Assembly: GCA_020444325.1 (NCBI GenBank)
Contig: JAHLLD010000007.1
Location: 124,001 to 188,000 of the forward strand
From: a bacterium
GTDB lineage: Bacteria; Bacteroidota; Ignavibacteria; SZUA-365
Direction: 5' to 3'
Length of the DNA stretch: 64,000 nt
In this document: piece by piece, positions 51,119 through 60,077 of the stretch
How the letters are laid out: each line of letters begins with the position of its first letter
Numbering within the stretch: the stretch's first letter is position 1
Notes under the pieces: generated by a model
Seen by the model: the letters and a program-made list of their open reading frames with translations, nothing else
Databases searched by the model: none
What the model was told of the DNA's origin: nothing
Made by a program: the position numbers and the translations under genes

Positions 51119-52234
51119 ATGGCAGAGTCCAGCTCACGCTCCACCGGTTTCATTGCATTTGTGATCATTTTCCTTGCAGTGATGGTTACAACCATCAGTC
51201 TGCAGGAAGCGGTGGTCAAACGCTCGCTGGCAACGATGTTCCCGAATTACGAAGTTTTTGCGGATGTTCTGCCGGCGGAGTGGATTATCATGAGCCGGGA
51301 TCTCTCATCGGGCGAGAGTTTCAACAGGCAGAAACAGCAGCTGCGCGAATTGTTCTATGCCATCCGGCACAACGAACTGTCGACGCAGGACCGCACGACG
51401 AATATCCTGATCGGAAAGAAAAAGCTGCATGATCACATCCTCAACACCGGGCAGACACTGTATTTCGTCAATCCCTACTACGCGTTCATGCCGCTGCATA
51501 TTTTCTTTGCGCTGATTGTTGCCTTCCTGGTCTCCATGTTTCTGCCGAAAGGGAGCAGCCTGGCCTGGGTGCGCGCCAAGGTGGTTCGGGAATTCGAGCG
51601 TGTCGGCTCACTGCTTGAAAAACAGTTCGACGCACATGATGTGGACTTCGCCGCCATTCTCGGTGTGGACCGGGACAAGCGCGAACATATGCTTCGTTTC
51701 ACCACGCTGCCGCAGGTGGTCATAAATGAAGTGGAAGACTATATGTCCATCAGCCGGTATATGAAGGGCGAGAGCAGCAACCCACTTATTCCAATAAAAT
51801 TCTATTTCCGCTACCGAATTTCCGCCTCGTACGGCAACCTGATTCAGGGACTCGTATCCGGTGGTGCGGCCATCCTGATTTTCGTCATCGGTCTTCGGGG
51901 ACTCAAACTCATTCCGCAGGAAGAACCCTCGCTCATTCTCATGGCACTGTCCATCGAGTTCATCCTGCTGATCGTACTCATGGTGACATTCGCGGGGTCA
52001 GCGCAGGAGGAGCGGCTCGACCGCGTGGTGAAGGAACTGGAAGCCGAGCAGCGCGATGCCATCAAGCATCAGACCGACACCCTGCACGAGGTGCTGGGCG
52101 GCAACCGTCACGGCGGCGGCGGCGGCGGAGGTGGCGGCACATCCGACAGCATTGCGGATTATGAAGAGCAGCGCCTGCTCGACGAGGTGCTCAGCCTCAT
52201 GATCAAGGAAGCGCAGCGGAAGCGGGAATCATAA
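51119..52234 (+). CDS. Membrane protein coupled to a large ATPase gene
   Basis: 371 residues from the ATG at 51119. Four likely membrane segments: residues about 9-30 (GFIAFVIIFLAVMVTTISL), 120-142 (LHIFFALIVAFLVSMFL), 245-262 (GGAAILIFVIGLRGL) and 275-293 (IEFILLIVLMVTFAG). Soluble parts sit between segments 1-2 and 2-3. A coiled C-terminus contains a run of nine glycines encoded near 52112-52140. No known domain recognised. The next gene starts with the base after its stop. Confidence 0.65.
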   Translation: MAESSSRSTGFIAFVIIFLAVMVTTISLQEAVVKRSLATMFPNYEVFADVLPAEWIIMSRDLSSGESFNRQKQQLRELFYAIRHNELSTQDRTTNILIGKKKLHDHILNTGQTLYFVNPYYAFMPLHIFFALIVAFLVSMFLPKGSSLAWVRAKVVREFERVGSLLEKQFDAHDVDFAAILGVDRDKREHMLRFTTLPQVVINEVEDYMSISRYMKGESSNPLIPIKFYFRYRISASYGNLIQGLVSGGAAILIFVIGLRGLKLIPQEEPSLILMALSIEFILLIVLMVTFAGSAQEERLDRVVKELEAEQRDAIKHQTDTLHEVLGGNRHGGGGGGGGGTSDSIADYEEQRLLDEVLSLMIKEAQRKRES

Positions 52235-54277
52235 GTGGACAGTGAACAGGTATACATCGAGCGTCCCGACGTCGAACAGCGATTCGACGATATCCTCGCA
52301 CGCAGCAGGGAAAACGGGTTGGAAGTCATCTGGCTGTTTGGAGAAACGGGACAGGGCAAAACGCGTTTTCTGCAGCACTATCTCAATCACGTGCGCGAGC
52401 ACACGCTGGTTTCCTACGCGCAATGCAGCTCTCCGCTCGGGAGCCAATCGACCAATGTTCTCAAGCCGCATCAGCCGCTGAAGGATATCTTCGAAGACCT
52501 TCTCGCCAACCAGGCCAACACGCGGCGCAAGCTCAACCTGGTCAAGAACATTTCCCTCACCGTTCTCGCCATCATTCCCATCGTGGGAGAATTGGCCTAC
52601 GGCGTGAAGGAAATCCGACGCGATCTTAACGAATTCAAGAACGGCACGCGGGAAGTGGATTTCTCCAATTTCGTGCGTGAGTATTTCAACGACCTGAAGG
52701 CGATCGCAGAAGAATCTCCCGTACTGCTGGTGATCGATGACGTGCAGTGGGTGGACGCCCCGACCATCGAAGCACTGAACCGTTTCTTTTCTGAAAAAGA
52801 GTACCGGGGCGCAAGGATCACGCTCGTGCTCAGTGCCCGCCGCGACGAACTGGAGTCGTCGCCCGAACTGCTATCCCTCTATACGAAATTCTCGCAGGCG
52901 GAGTATGTCTCCGAGGTCACCGTCCCGCCTTTCAGTCCCGAACAGATGCAGGATTTCTATCACGCGCATTTCCCGCGCTGTCCACGGCAGCCCGACCTCC
53001 TTCAGTGGCTGGAACAGAAAACCGGCGGCAACCCCTTTTTCCTGCAGTCCTACATCCAACACCTTCTCGTGGAGAACGTCCTCGACGACCGCGGGGTGGT
53101 GACGGGTGACCTGCAGTCGTATCGCGGACTCCCGGCCGAGATTCGCCTGGTCACCAACTGGCTGATGAAGTCGCTTAAGGAACACGATCTGAATCTCGTG
53201 CTGACGGCGTCGGTGCTGGGGTACCAGTTCTCGCTACATGAGCTCATGCACCTGACGCAGCGTCCTTCCCTTGAGCTGATCCGTGTGCTGCGCCGCGTGC
53301 GCACCCTGCATGGCATTGTCGAGCCCGTCGGTTTCCGCCTGGTGAACGGGAAGGAATCCACCGTGTATCGTTTCACACAGCATGCCATCCACACCGCACT
53401 GTACAACGAACTGACGGCGGAAGAGAAAGAGGCGCTGCATCGCATGACAGCACATTACCTCAACGATCTCCGGCTGTCGCGCGGGGACGACCCGGATGTG
53501 CAGAATTCCATCGCGTCGGCACTGATGCTGCATTCCCGACTGGGACGTGAGCCGGAGCTCGAGTATCAGTCCATTCTCATGAAGGCGCAGAACACCGCGG
53601 AAGATCTCGACGAGGAGGAAGTGCTCAACCAGCTGCGCTCGCTTTCACCGGCGATCGGCATTCCATTCGAAGAAATCATGCAGACCTATCGCCAGGCGAT
53701 GCAGCTTGCACCTCTGCGGACGAAGTTCGCGCATCGCGAGCAGGTCTCGCTAGGGGGACTCGGGGAAGAGCGTGAGGGCGACGGACTCGGTGATTTCATG
53801 GTCCGCGTGCTGAGCATGATACAGCGCGGCAATACGGCCGAAGCCAACGTCGTTCTGGAAATGCAGCTCACCCGCGCCGAGAGGAAAGGGCAATCGGTGC
53901 ATCCCCTCGTACACCTGCTGTACGCGCTTACCTCCCAGATGCTCGGACGAGGTGCCGATCTTTCGGTACGCGCCCTGCACACTGCGGCGATGAGCACAGC
54001 GCATCCCACCTACGCCGCATTTGCGCGTGTGGGACTCGCCATGTTCGAGGCGAAAGACGACATTTCCGTTCTGGAGGCATTAAAGGAAGCGTCCCAGTAT
54101 GCGGGACGCCACAGCAGAATAATTCACACCATCGTCGCGTGGATCATCAACACACGCTTCAGTGGCCGCGAAGAATTCGCGGACATCCTCTCCCAGCGGA
54201 ACCTTCCCTCCACCATGCCTGAATCCCTGCAGCAGCATTATCCCCGCACCGCTTCGGTCATACGCAGGGAAGGCTGA
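52235..54277 (+). CDS. AAA/STAND-like ATPase with helical C-terminus
   Basis: 680 residues with a GTG start at 52235 immediately behind the TAA of the membrane gene. Walker A GETGQGKT at residues 36-43, Walker B LLVIDDVQWVDAPT near nt 52722-52765, then LVLSARRDELE and LEQKTGGNPFFLQSYIQHLL. This order is typical of the AAA_16/COG3899-type ATPase domain found in MalT-like regulators and some sensors. The C-terminal ~350 residues are helical, with no DNA-binding, kinase or protease domain visible. Its partner is likely the membrane protein upstream. A signalling or defence role is possible but not shown. Confidence 0.75.
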   Translation: MDSEQVYIERPDVEQRFDDILARSRENGLEVIWLFGETGQGKTRFLQHYLNHVREHTLVSYAQCSSPLGSQSTNVLKPHQPLKDIFEDLLANQANTRRKLNLVKNISLTVLAIIPIVGELAYGVKEIRRDLNEFKNGTREVDFSNFVREYFNDLKAIAEESPVLLVIDDVQWVDAPTIEALNRFFSEKEYRGARITLVLSARRDELESSPELLSLYTKFSQAEYVSEVTVPPFSPEQMQDFYHAHFPRCPRQPDLLQWLEQKTGGNPFFLQSYIQHLLVENVLDDRGVVTGDLQSYRGLPAEIRLVTNWLMKSLKEHDLNLVLTASVLGYQFSLHELMHLTQRPSLELIRVLRRVRTLHGIVEPVGFRLVNGKESTVYRFTQHAIHTALYNELTAEEKEALHRMTAHYLNDLRLSRGDDPDVQNSIASALMLHSRLGREPELEYQSILMKAQNTAEDLDEEEVLNQLRSLSPAIGIPFEEIMQTYRQAMQLAPLRTKFAHREQVSLGGLGEEREGDGLGDFMVRVLSMIQRGNTAEANVVLEMQLTRAERKGQSVHPLVHLLYALTSQMLGRGADLSVRALHTAAMSTAHPTYAAFARVGLAMFEAKDDISVLEALKEASQYAGRHSRIIHTIVAWIINTRFSGREEFADILSQRNLPSTMPESLQQHYPRTASVIRREG

Positions 54278-54694
54278 TCAGGCCATCAGCTCTGTTCCGG
54301 TAAAAAAGTAATTCACTTCAAATGACGCCGTATCGACGGCATCGGATCCGTGGACGACATTGCGTTCGATGCTGGTCGCCATATCCCTGCGAATCGTACC
54401 GGGATCGGCCTTCTCCGGATTGGTCGCACCCATGAGCGAGCGCCAGCGCTTGATGGCATCCACTCCTTCCAGCGTCATCAGCACGACGGGACCCGAGGTC
54501 ATGAATTCCATCAGGGAACCGAAAAACGGTTTGTCGCGATGGACGTAATAAAAGCCCTCCGCTTTCGTCTGCGTCATATGCTCCATACGCATTCCAACGA
54601 TGCGCAGTCCTTCCTGCTCGATCCGTTTGACAACTTCTCCCACGAGTCCGGCTGCGACACCGTCGGGCTTCACAATTGCAAGCGTTCTCTGCAT
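54278..54694 (-). CDS. ndk: Nucleoside diphosphate kinase
   Basis: 138 residues. Transfers the terminal phosphate between nucleoside di- and triphosphates. The catalytic His is in ERNVVHGSDAVDTASFEVNYFF. The N-terminus MQRTLAIVKPDGVAAGLVGEVVKRIE is standard. Its stop abuts the stop of the ATPase gene, so the two stops form TGATCA with no spacer. Confidence 0.96.
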   Translation of the reverse strand: MQRTLAIVKPDGVAAGLVGEVVKRIEQEGLRIVGMRMEHMTQTKAEGFYYVHRDKPFFGSLMEFMTSGPVVLMTLEGVDAIKRWRSLMGATNPEKADPGTIRRDMATSIERNVVHGSDAVDTASFEVNYFFTGTELMA

Positions 54695-54735
54695 ACGTTC
54701 CTCATCTGAAAATATGTAATGATGATAACCGTCCG

Positions 54736-55251
54736 TTATTTGCGTGCGCCATGGAGAAAGCCGCGGTACAGCATGGCGTTTTGAATGGAAATGAAGGCGT
54801 CGCTGTCTACGCCATCGACCAGCTTCTGAAATTCACGCAGGCGGCTGCGCTTGATCATCGATGTGATGATGGCCATACCGCCTGTTCCACCCTCACCGGG
54901 AATGATGGTGACACCGAAAAGATTCTGACGGAGCACATCGGCAATCTGGTCCGTCCTGTGTTTCGAGATCACGTATATCTGGTGGAAACCGATGGCGAGT
55001 TTCTGTTCGAGCAGAATGCCGAACAGCGTGCCCGTTGCGAATCCGCCGGCGTACCCGGCGATATTCCAGGGATTGTCGAGATGCGCGAACACTTCCTTGA
55101 TCGCGATAACCCAGATCAGGGACTCGAACACCCCGATAATCGGCGCAAGGACCTTCTTCCCCTGCACGGTAAACAGGGTACGAAGTGTGCCGAGCGATAC
55201 GTCACAAATGCGCAGTCCGAAAATGACGAGTGCGTTGATGAGCAGTTCCAT
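54736..55251 (-). CDS. UPF0316/DUF2179-type membrane protein
   Basis: 171 residues. Three N-terminal membrane segments (ELLINALVIFGLRICDVSLGTLRTLF; VLAPIIGVFESLIWVIAIKEVF; NIAGYAGGFATGTLFGILLEQKL) precede a soluble DUF2179-like domain (residues about 90-170: QIYVISKHRTDQIADVLRQNLFGVTIIPGEGGTGG). Family function unknown. Upstream of ndk on the same strand with a 41-base gap. Confidence 0.85.
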   Translation of the reverse strand: MELLINALVIFGLRICDVSLGTLRTLFTVQGKKVLAPIIGVFESLIWVIAIKEVFAHLDNPWNIAGYAGGFATGTLFGILLEQKLAIGFHQIYVISKHRTDQIADVLRQNLFGVTIIPGEGGTGGMAIITSMIKRSRLREFQKLVDGVDSDAFISIQNAMLYRGFLHGARK

Positions 55252-55431
55252 GAGTGCCGTGCTTTACAGGTTGCACAAAACTACAGTCTGCAAATTACAC
55301 AACGTCTCTCAGAGCACAAACACAGGGACAGACCTTCTCGCCGCCTTTTCGGTCGGAACGATTTTCCGTGGCTCTCCGTTTTTCCTGCATACGAAATGAA
55401 GCAATTGAACAACGAAATAGAGGAGGAATCC

Positions 55432-56169
55432 ATGTCCGCCAATCGCAGAGATTTCATGAAAACCGGAGCTGCGGCGCTCGGCGCCACACTGCTCACCCCG
55501 TATGCCGGGTTCTCTTCACCCATTGAGCGCAACGGTGCCCCGCTCTTTTCGCTCGCCACGGATGCATCCGGCGACTACATCCTTCCGATGCTTCCATATG
55601 CCTACAACGCACTGGAGCCGTATATCGACGAGCAGACCATGCGCCTTCATCACGACATTCACCACAACGGCTACGTGAAGGGCCTGAACAGCACACTCCG
55701 CGCAATGAAGGCCGCACGTGAAAGCGGCGACTACGATCTGATTGATCGCCTCGCGCAGAAGGCGGCATTTCATGGTTCAGGACACATCCTGCATACGATT
55801 TTCTGGCTAAACATGATCAGCGCCGACAAAAGCGGTCAGCCCTCGGGGATGCTCAAAACACAGCTCGAAAAAGATTTCGGCGGCGTTGCCCCGTTCATCA
55901 AACAATTCACCACCACCGCGAAAAAAGTTGAGGGCTCAGGCTGGGGCATCCTGGCCTGGGAACCGCTCGGACGACGCCTGATTGTTCTGCAGGCCGAAAA
56001 GCATCAGAACCTCACGCAGTGGGGAGCCATCCCTCTGCTCGTCATCGATGTATGGGAGCACGCCTATTACCTCAAATACCAGAACAAGCGCGGCGACTAC
56101 GTTGACAACTTCATGAAAATCGTCAACTGGGAAAACGTCGCCCAGCGCCTCGAACGCGCAATGGGTTGA
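55432..56169 (+). CDS. Mn/Fe superoxide dismutase with a Tat signal
   Basis: 245 residues, with AGGAGG upstream of the ATG at 55432. The N-terminus has a twin-arginine signal: NRRDFMKTGAAALGATLL. The dismutase part starts near residue 45 (YILPMLPYAYNALEPYIDEQTMRLHHDIHHNGYVKGLN). Metal ligands: His in MRLHHDIHHN, His in GHILHTIFWLN, and the Asp and His of VIDVWEHAYYLKYQNKR. The protein is thus a periplasmic or exported superoxide dismutase, folded before export. Mn versus Fe preference is not decided. A hairpin tandem array follows. Confidence 0.92.
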   Translation: MSANRRDFMKTGAAALGATLLTPYAGFSSPIERNGAPLFSLATDASGDYILPMLPYAYNALEPYIDEQTMRLHHDIHHNGYVKGLNSTLRAMKAARESGDYDLIDRLAQKAAFHGSGHILHTIFWLNMISADKSGQPSGMLKTQLEKDFGGVAPFIKQFTTTAKKVEGSGWGILAWEPLGRRLIVLQAEKHQNLTQWGAIPLLVIDVWEHAYYLKYQNKRGDYVDNFMKIVNWENVAQRLERAMG

Positions 56170-56187
56170 TGCTTCGCGTCGTTTTTT

Positions 56188-56411
56188 CCGCTGACGCGGA
56201 GTTCTTGCCCCATTGGGGCGTTCTTTGCGCTGACGCGCAGGTGTTTGCGCTGACGCGCAGGCGTTTGCGCTTACGCGCAGGCGTTTGCGCTGGCGCGTAG
56301 GTGTTTGCGCTTACGCGCAGGTGTTTGCGCTGGCGCGCAGGTGTTTGCGCTGACGCGCAGGTGTTTGCTGAATACGGCCCGCGCAGCGGGACAACTACTG
56401 CGCGAAGCGCA
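56188..56411. repeat. 20-bp hairpin tandem array and related palindromes
   Basis: Seven full 20-bp units (56221-56360) plus a partial eighth. The common form is GTGTTTGCGCTGACGCGCAG, in which TGCGC and GCGCA can pair around four bases. They are flanked by GCCCC/ATT (56207-56219), CCCGC/GCA (56378-56390) and TGCGC/GAA (56399-56411) palindromes. There are no unique spacers, so it is not a CRISPR array. It fills the gap between the convergent sod and symporter genes. Confidence 0.8.
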
Positions 56412-56444
56412 AAGAACGCTCCTCGACAGCGGAGTAAAAACTTC

Positions 56445-57932
56445 TCACCGGGGGGTGAAGACTTTTTCGGTACTGGAGACGATCATGGTGGCAGTGGCGT
56501 CGGAGGTGACGTTGGTGATGGTGCGGCACATATCGAGGATGCGATCGACACCGAGGATGAGGGCGATGCCGGTTTCCGGGATACCGACGGAGCGCAGCAC
56601 GATGATGAGCATGATGATGCCGACGCCGGGCACCGGGGCGGTGCCGATGGAAGCCAGGGTAGCGGTAAGCACAACGGTAAGCTGCTGGGTGAGGGAAAGG
56701 TCCATGCCGAATACCTGGGCGATGAATACCGCGGCCACGCCCTGGTAAAGTGCCGTGCCGTCCATGTTGATGGTCGCGCCAAGAGGCAGAACGAAGCTGG
56801 TGACGGATTTGGGCGCGCCGACGTTTTCACAGCACTCCATGGTCACGGGCAGCGTCGCGGCCGAACTGCTGGTGGTGAACGCCACGAGCTGGGCGGGACG
56901 CAGTTCACGCAGGAAGCGTCCGAGCGGGACATCACGCGCAAGCAGCTTCAGCAGCAGCGGGTACACGATGAAGGTCTGCACCGCCAGTCCGCCGACCACC
57001 GCCACGATATACCAGAGCAGTGTCTGCAGGATGCCGAATCCGAATTCCGCGATAGTCGCCGCAATGAGCGCAAACACGGCATACGGGGCGATGAGCATGA
57101 CGAAATCAACCATTTTAATCATGGCATCGCTGATGGCATCGAAGAAGCCGATGACACGCTCCGCCTTTTCCCTGTCGATAAAGAGCAGAGTAATGCCCAG
57201 CAGCAGGGCGAAAAAAATGATCTGAAGCATCTCCGCGCTGGCGAGTGCATGCACGACATTTTTAGGGACGAGTTTAACGATGTAGTCCAGCAGGTCTACC
57301 GAAATATTCTGTTCAATCTTGGTGACCGCGTCCTCCTGATAGGCAGCCATGAGGCGGTCACGGGCCATACTGTCCATTTGCGCCCCGGGACGAAGGACAT
57401 TCCCGAACGCGAGTCCGATACTGATGGCGAGCGCCGTGGTGACCAGGTAGTACGCGATGGTCTTCCCGCCAATGCGCGCCATTTTTGTAACGTCATGCAG
57501 GCTGGAAACGCCCACGAGCAGTGAGGCGAATACGAGGGGGATGGCGATCATCATGAGCAGGCGAATGAAAATGTCTCCAAGCGGCTTGATGACCGTGGCG
57601 ATGGTCTGCTCCTTGCGCATGGACAGCACCTTCTCGTATACACGGACACGCTCCCCTTTCCTTACGATGACATCGACATCACCTTTCTTCTTCATCTGGT
57701 GAAAAAGGTGCAGAATTTCCGCCTGGTCCCCTGCTGCAAGCCGGTGTTCGGTTCCCCCCTGCGAAAGCGTGCATTCATCCCAGTCCTGCATTTCCACTTC
57801 ACGAGGTGCGCCATCCGACGTGAATTCGAGGATCAGAAGATGCTGGTTCACGGCAAATATCAGACCGAACACGGCCCCGAGAATCAGTCCCAGGAGAATC
57901 TGAATATGCAATGGGAGTTTGGGAATGCGCAT
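56445..57932 (-). CDS. Dicarboxylate/amino acid:cation symporter (DAACS family)
   Basis: 495 residues from the ATG at 57932 (MRIPKLPLHIQILLGLILGAVFGLIFA). Eight membrane helices and two re-entrant loops. The first Ser-rich loop is FTTSSSAATLPVTMECCENVG; PLGATINMDGTALYQGVAAVFIAQVFG and GTAPVPGVGIIMLIIVLRSVGIP follow, as in GltP/DctA. Between helices 1 and 2 there is an extra soluble stretch of about 60-65 residues (near 35-100: DWDECTLSQGGTEHRLAAGDQ). It probably takes up glutamate, aspartate or C4-dicarboxylates with Na+ or H+. Confidence 0.92.
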   Translation of the reverse strand: MRIPKLPLHIQILLGLILGAVFGLIFAVNQHLLILEFTSDGAPREVEMQDWDECTLSQGGTEHRLAAGDQAEILHLFHQMKKKGDVDVIVRKGERVRVYEKVLSMRKEQTIATVIKPLGDIFIRLLMMIAIPLVFASLLVGVSSLHDVTKMARIGGKTIAYYLVTTALAISIGLAFGNVLRPGAQMDSMARDRLMAAYQEDAVTKIEQNISVDLLDYIVKLVPKNVVHALASAEMLQIIFFALLLGITLLFIDREKAERVIGFFDAISDAMIKMVDFVMLIAPYAVFALIAATIAEFGFGILQTLLWYIVAVVGGLAVQTFIVYPLLLKLLARDVPLGRFLRELRPAQLVAFTTSSSAATLPVTMECCENVGAPKSVTSFVLPLGATINMDGTALYQGVAAVFIAQVFGMDLSLTQQLTVVLTATLASIGTAPVPGVGIIMLIIVLRSVGIPETGIALILGVDRILDMCRTITNVTSDATATMIVSSTEKVFTPR

Positions 57933-57997
57933 GCGCCTCTGGAAACTGTGATCGCGTATCCAGAAGATAGAAGAAAGTGGTGGGAAGAGAAAGCGTG

Positions 57998-59059
57998 CTA
58001 CAACGGTTTCCGCCGCGCGCCCCATGTGCCCGGAACGGCGTCGAAGCGACCCGCGCATCGCGTGCCGCAGCTGCTGCACTGTCCCTGTTGATCCAGACCC
58101 CAGTGCGTGAGCGCATAGCGGTCGCGTCCAATCAGCACTTCACCGCATGCCTGACAGTAGGTCTTTCCCCCTTCCGGATCATAGACATTGCCCGTGTACA
58201 CATGCTGCAGTCCGTTGCGCTTCCCATGCGCACGTGCGCGGTGCAGGGTATCGACAGGGGTGGAAGCGACGTCGCGCATCTTCCAGTCCGGGTGAAAGGC
58301 GGTAAAATGCAGGGGCACGGCGGGACCGAGTTCCCGGGCGATCCACTGCGTCATGGCATCGAGCTCGGCATCGCTGTCGTTCTCCCCGGGGATGAGCAGC
58401 GTGGTGATTTCCAGCCAGACATCCGTCTCGAGTGCGATATAGCGCAGCGTGTCGAGTACGGGTTCGAGGCGCGCACTGCAAAGTGAATGGTAGAAAGAAT
58501 CGGAAAAGCCCTTCAGATCCACATTCGCTGCATGCATATGCTGATAGAATTCCTGCCGCGGCACATCGCAGACATATCCCGCCGTCACCGCCACCGAATA
58601 CACATCCCGCTCGGCACAGGCGATGGCGGTGTCAATGGCATACTCATGAAATATCACCGGATCGTTGTAGGTATAGGCGACGCTGCGGCAGCCTTCACGC
58701 TGTGCAGACGCAGCAATAGCCTCAGGCGTGGCCTGGTCGGCGAGACGCGACATCTGGCGGGATTTGCTGATATCCCAGTTCTGGCAGAAACGGCAGGTGA
58801 GGTTGCAGCCCGCCGTCCCGAACGAAAGGACCGCACTGCCCGGGTAGAAATGGTTCAGAGGCTTCTTCTCGATCGGATCGACGCAGAAACCGCTCGATCG
58901 TCCCCAGGTGGTGAGGACGATCGAAGCATTCTCGTTCATGCGCACGTAGCACAGACCGCGCTGTCCTTCACGCAGCACACAGGCGCGTGGACAAAGGTCG
59001 CATTGAATGCGACCATCGTCCGTCGCGTGCCAGTATTTCGTCGGTGTATTCGCTGTCAG
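57998..59059 (-). CDS. amrS: AmmeMemoRadiSam-system radical SAM enzyme
   Basis: 353 residues if translation starts at the CTG at 59059; the first standard start codon, GTG at 58978, would give 326 residues but would cut off the conserved N-terminus KYWHATDDGRIQCDLCPRAC. That CTG overlaps the upstream TGA as CTGA, like a coupled ATGA. Cluster motif CNLTCRFC in GTAGCNLTCRFCQNWDISK. Family signatures: AYTYNDPVIFHEY, NVDLKGFSDSFY and HFTAFHPDWKM. The C-terminal zinc-like Cys set CQACG...CSSCG is also seen. Reaction of the family is unknown. The system partners AmmeMO and MEMO1 are not in the window. Confidence 0.85.
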   Translation of the reverse strand: MTANTPTKYWHATDDGRIQCDLCPRACVLREGQRGLCYVRMNENASIVLTTWGRSSGFCVDPIEKKPLNHFYPGSAVLSFGTAGCNLTCRFCQNWDISKSRQMSRLADQATPEAIAASAQREGCRSVAYTYNDPVIFHEYAIDTAIACAERDVYSVAVTAGYVCDVPRQEFYQHMHAANVDLKGFSDSFYHSLCSARLEPVLDTLRYIALETDVWLEITTLLIPGENDSDAELDAMTQWIARELGPAVPLHFTAFHPDWKMRDVASTPVDTLHRARAHGKRNGLQHVYTGNVYDPEGGKTYCQACGEVLIGRDRYALTHWGLDQQGQCSSCGTRCAGRFDAVPGTWGARRKPL

Positions 59060-59913
59060 TCCTCTTCGTAAGACATTACCATACTGGCATCGAGCAAACC
59101 GTCGGCGACGATATCCTGTCCGCCATGCGCCGACTCGCCGCCCATGTCACCCTTGAGGGTAAAATTCAGCGGCCATAGTGATTCGACGTATGTCAGGACG
59201 GTACCCTTGAGCTTCAGGTTCATATCCATCATGCCTGCGTTCGCGCTGATATCGACAACGATATCAAAGGTGGCGGTTTCCCCGAGGTCGGCCTCGCCAA
59301 CTTCCCGCAACAGGAGATAGGCAGACCGAATCTCCGCACCCTTGCGGACAACATTGGTACCCAGAGCCTGAAGAAAACTGTCATCGAGATTGGCGGTGTC
59401 ACCGACAGACATCGTTCTGCCGTCAAGCATGCGCACAAATCCGCTCGCCCGCTCCGGAAGCACTTCATCAAGGATGAACGAGCTTTCCTCATCCGTCACC
59501 TCGCTGCCATCCTTCAAACTCAGCAGCCAGGGATTGTCTTTGCCGTTCTCCATATCCGGATTCGCTTCCACGATGAACACCTTGTCCGCATCATCGAGCT
59601 TCACGTTTTTGGGTTTACGCCGCATCATGCTCTGTTCATAATCATATCCTTCCGTCAGGACGAGCTCCGCTTTGTTGAAACGGTGCGCACCTTCCTCCAG
59701 TATGGTGAACTGACTTTTCACCCTGGTCTCTTTTGACATGGTCATTCCCTCCGTGCTGCCGCCGACAGAGAAAATGATATCCGCTTTGAAATCCTTCTGT
59801 GTTGAGATTTTCATCCCTTCCGGGAAAGAGGCTCTGCTGAAACTCACCGTCTGTGCGGACAGCAGACCGCTGCTGAAAAGCAACATGAGGGCGAACATGG
59901 AAACACGATGCAT
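59056..59913 (-). CDS. Exported protein of unknown function
   Basis: 285 residues from the ATG at 59913, which has GGAG upstream and a signal peptide (MFALMLLFSSGLLSAQ). The longer frame from 60009 lacks one. The mature part is beta-rich and soluble, with repeated ADL/ADI-type strands (FKADIIFSVGG, TFDIVVDISANAG, LNFTLKGDMGGES). No recognised domain. Coupled to amrS by a four-base overlap; a shared role is not evident. Confidence 0.6.
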   Translation of the reverse strand: MHRVSMFALMLLFSSGLLSAQTVSFSRASFPEGMKISTQKDFKADIIFSVGGSTEGMTMSKETRVKSQFTILEEGAHRFNKAELVLTEGYDYEQSMMRRKPKNVKLDDADKVFIVEANPDMENGKDNPWLLSLKDGSEVTDEESSFILDEVLPERASGFVRMLDGRTMSVGDTANLDDSFLQALGTNVVRKGAEIRSAYLLLREVGEADLGETATFDIVVDISANAGMMDMNLKLKGTVLTYVESLWPLNFTLKGDMGGESAHGGQDIVADGLLDASMVMSYEED

Positions 59914-60077
59914 GGGAACTCCGGGAAGATTGATGGAAAGTGAAAAGATAGGTATTGGACAGAACTGCTTCAATGAAGAAATGCGCAGCAGTCTGAATTG
60001 GACTCTCACGGAGCCACTTCCTATATTTTACAGATCACTCCCGCACAGGGTCAATCATTCGTCTGATGAGGAGTCCC

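Noticed and set aside
52112-52140. Run of GGC codons as a phase-variable tract
   Set aside because: It is a trinucleotide run that keeps the frame (nine glycines), so length changes would not switch the gene on or off.
56221-56370. Possible CRISPR array
   Set aside because: The 20-bp units follow each other without spacers, differ from unit to unit, and no cas gene is present.
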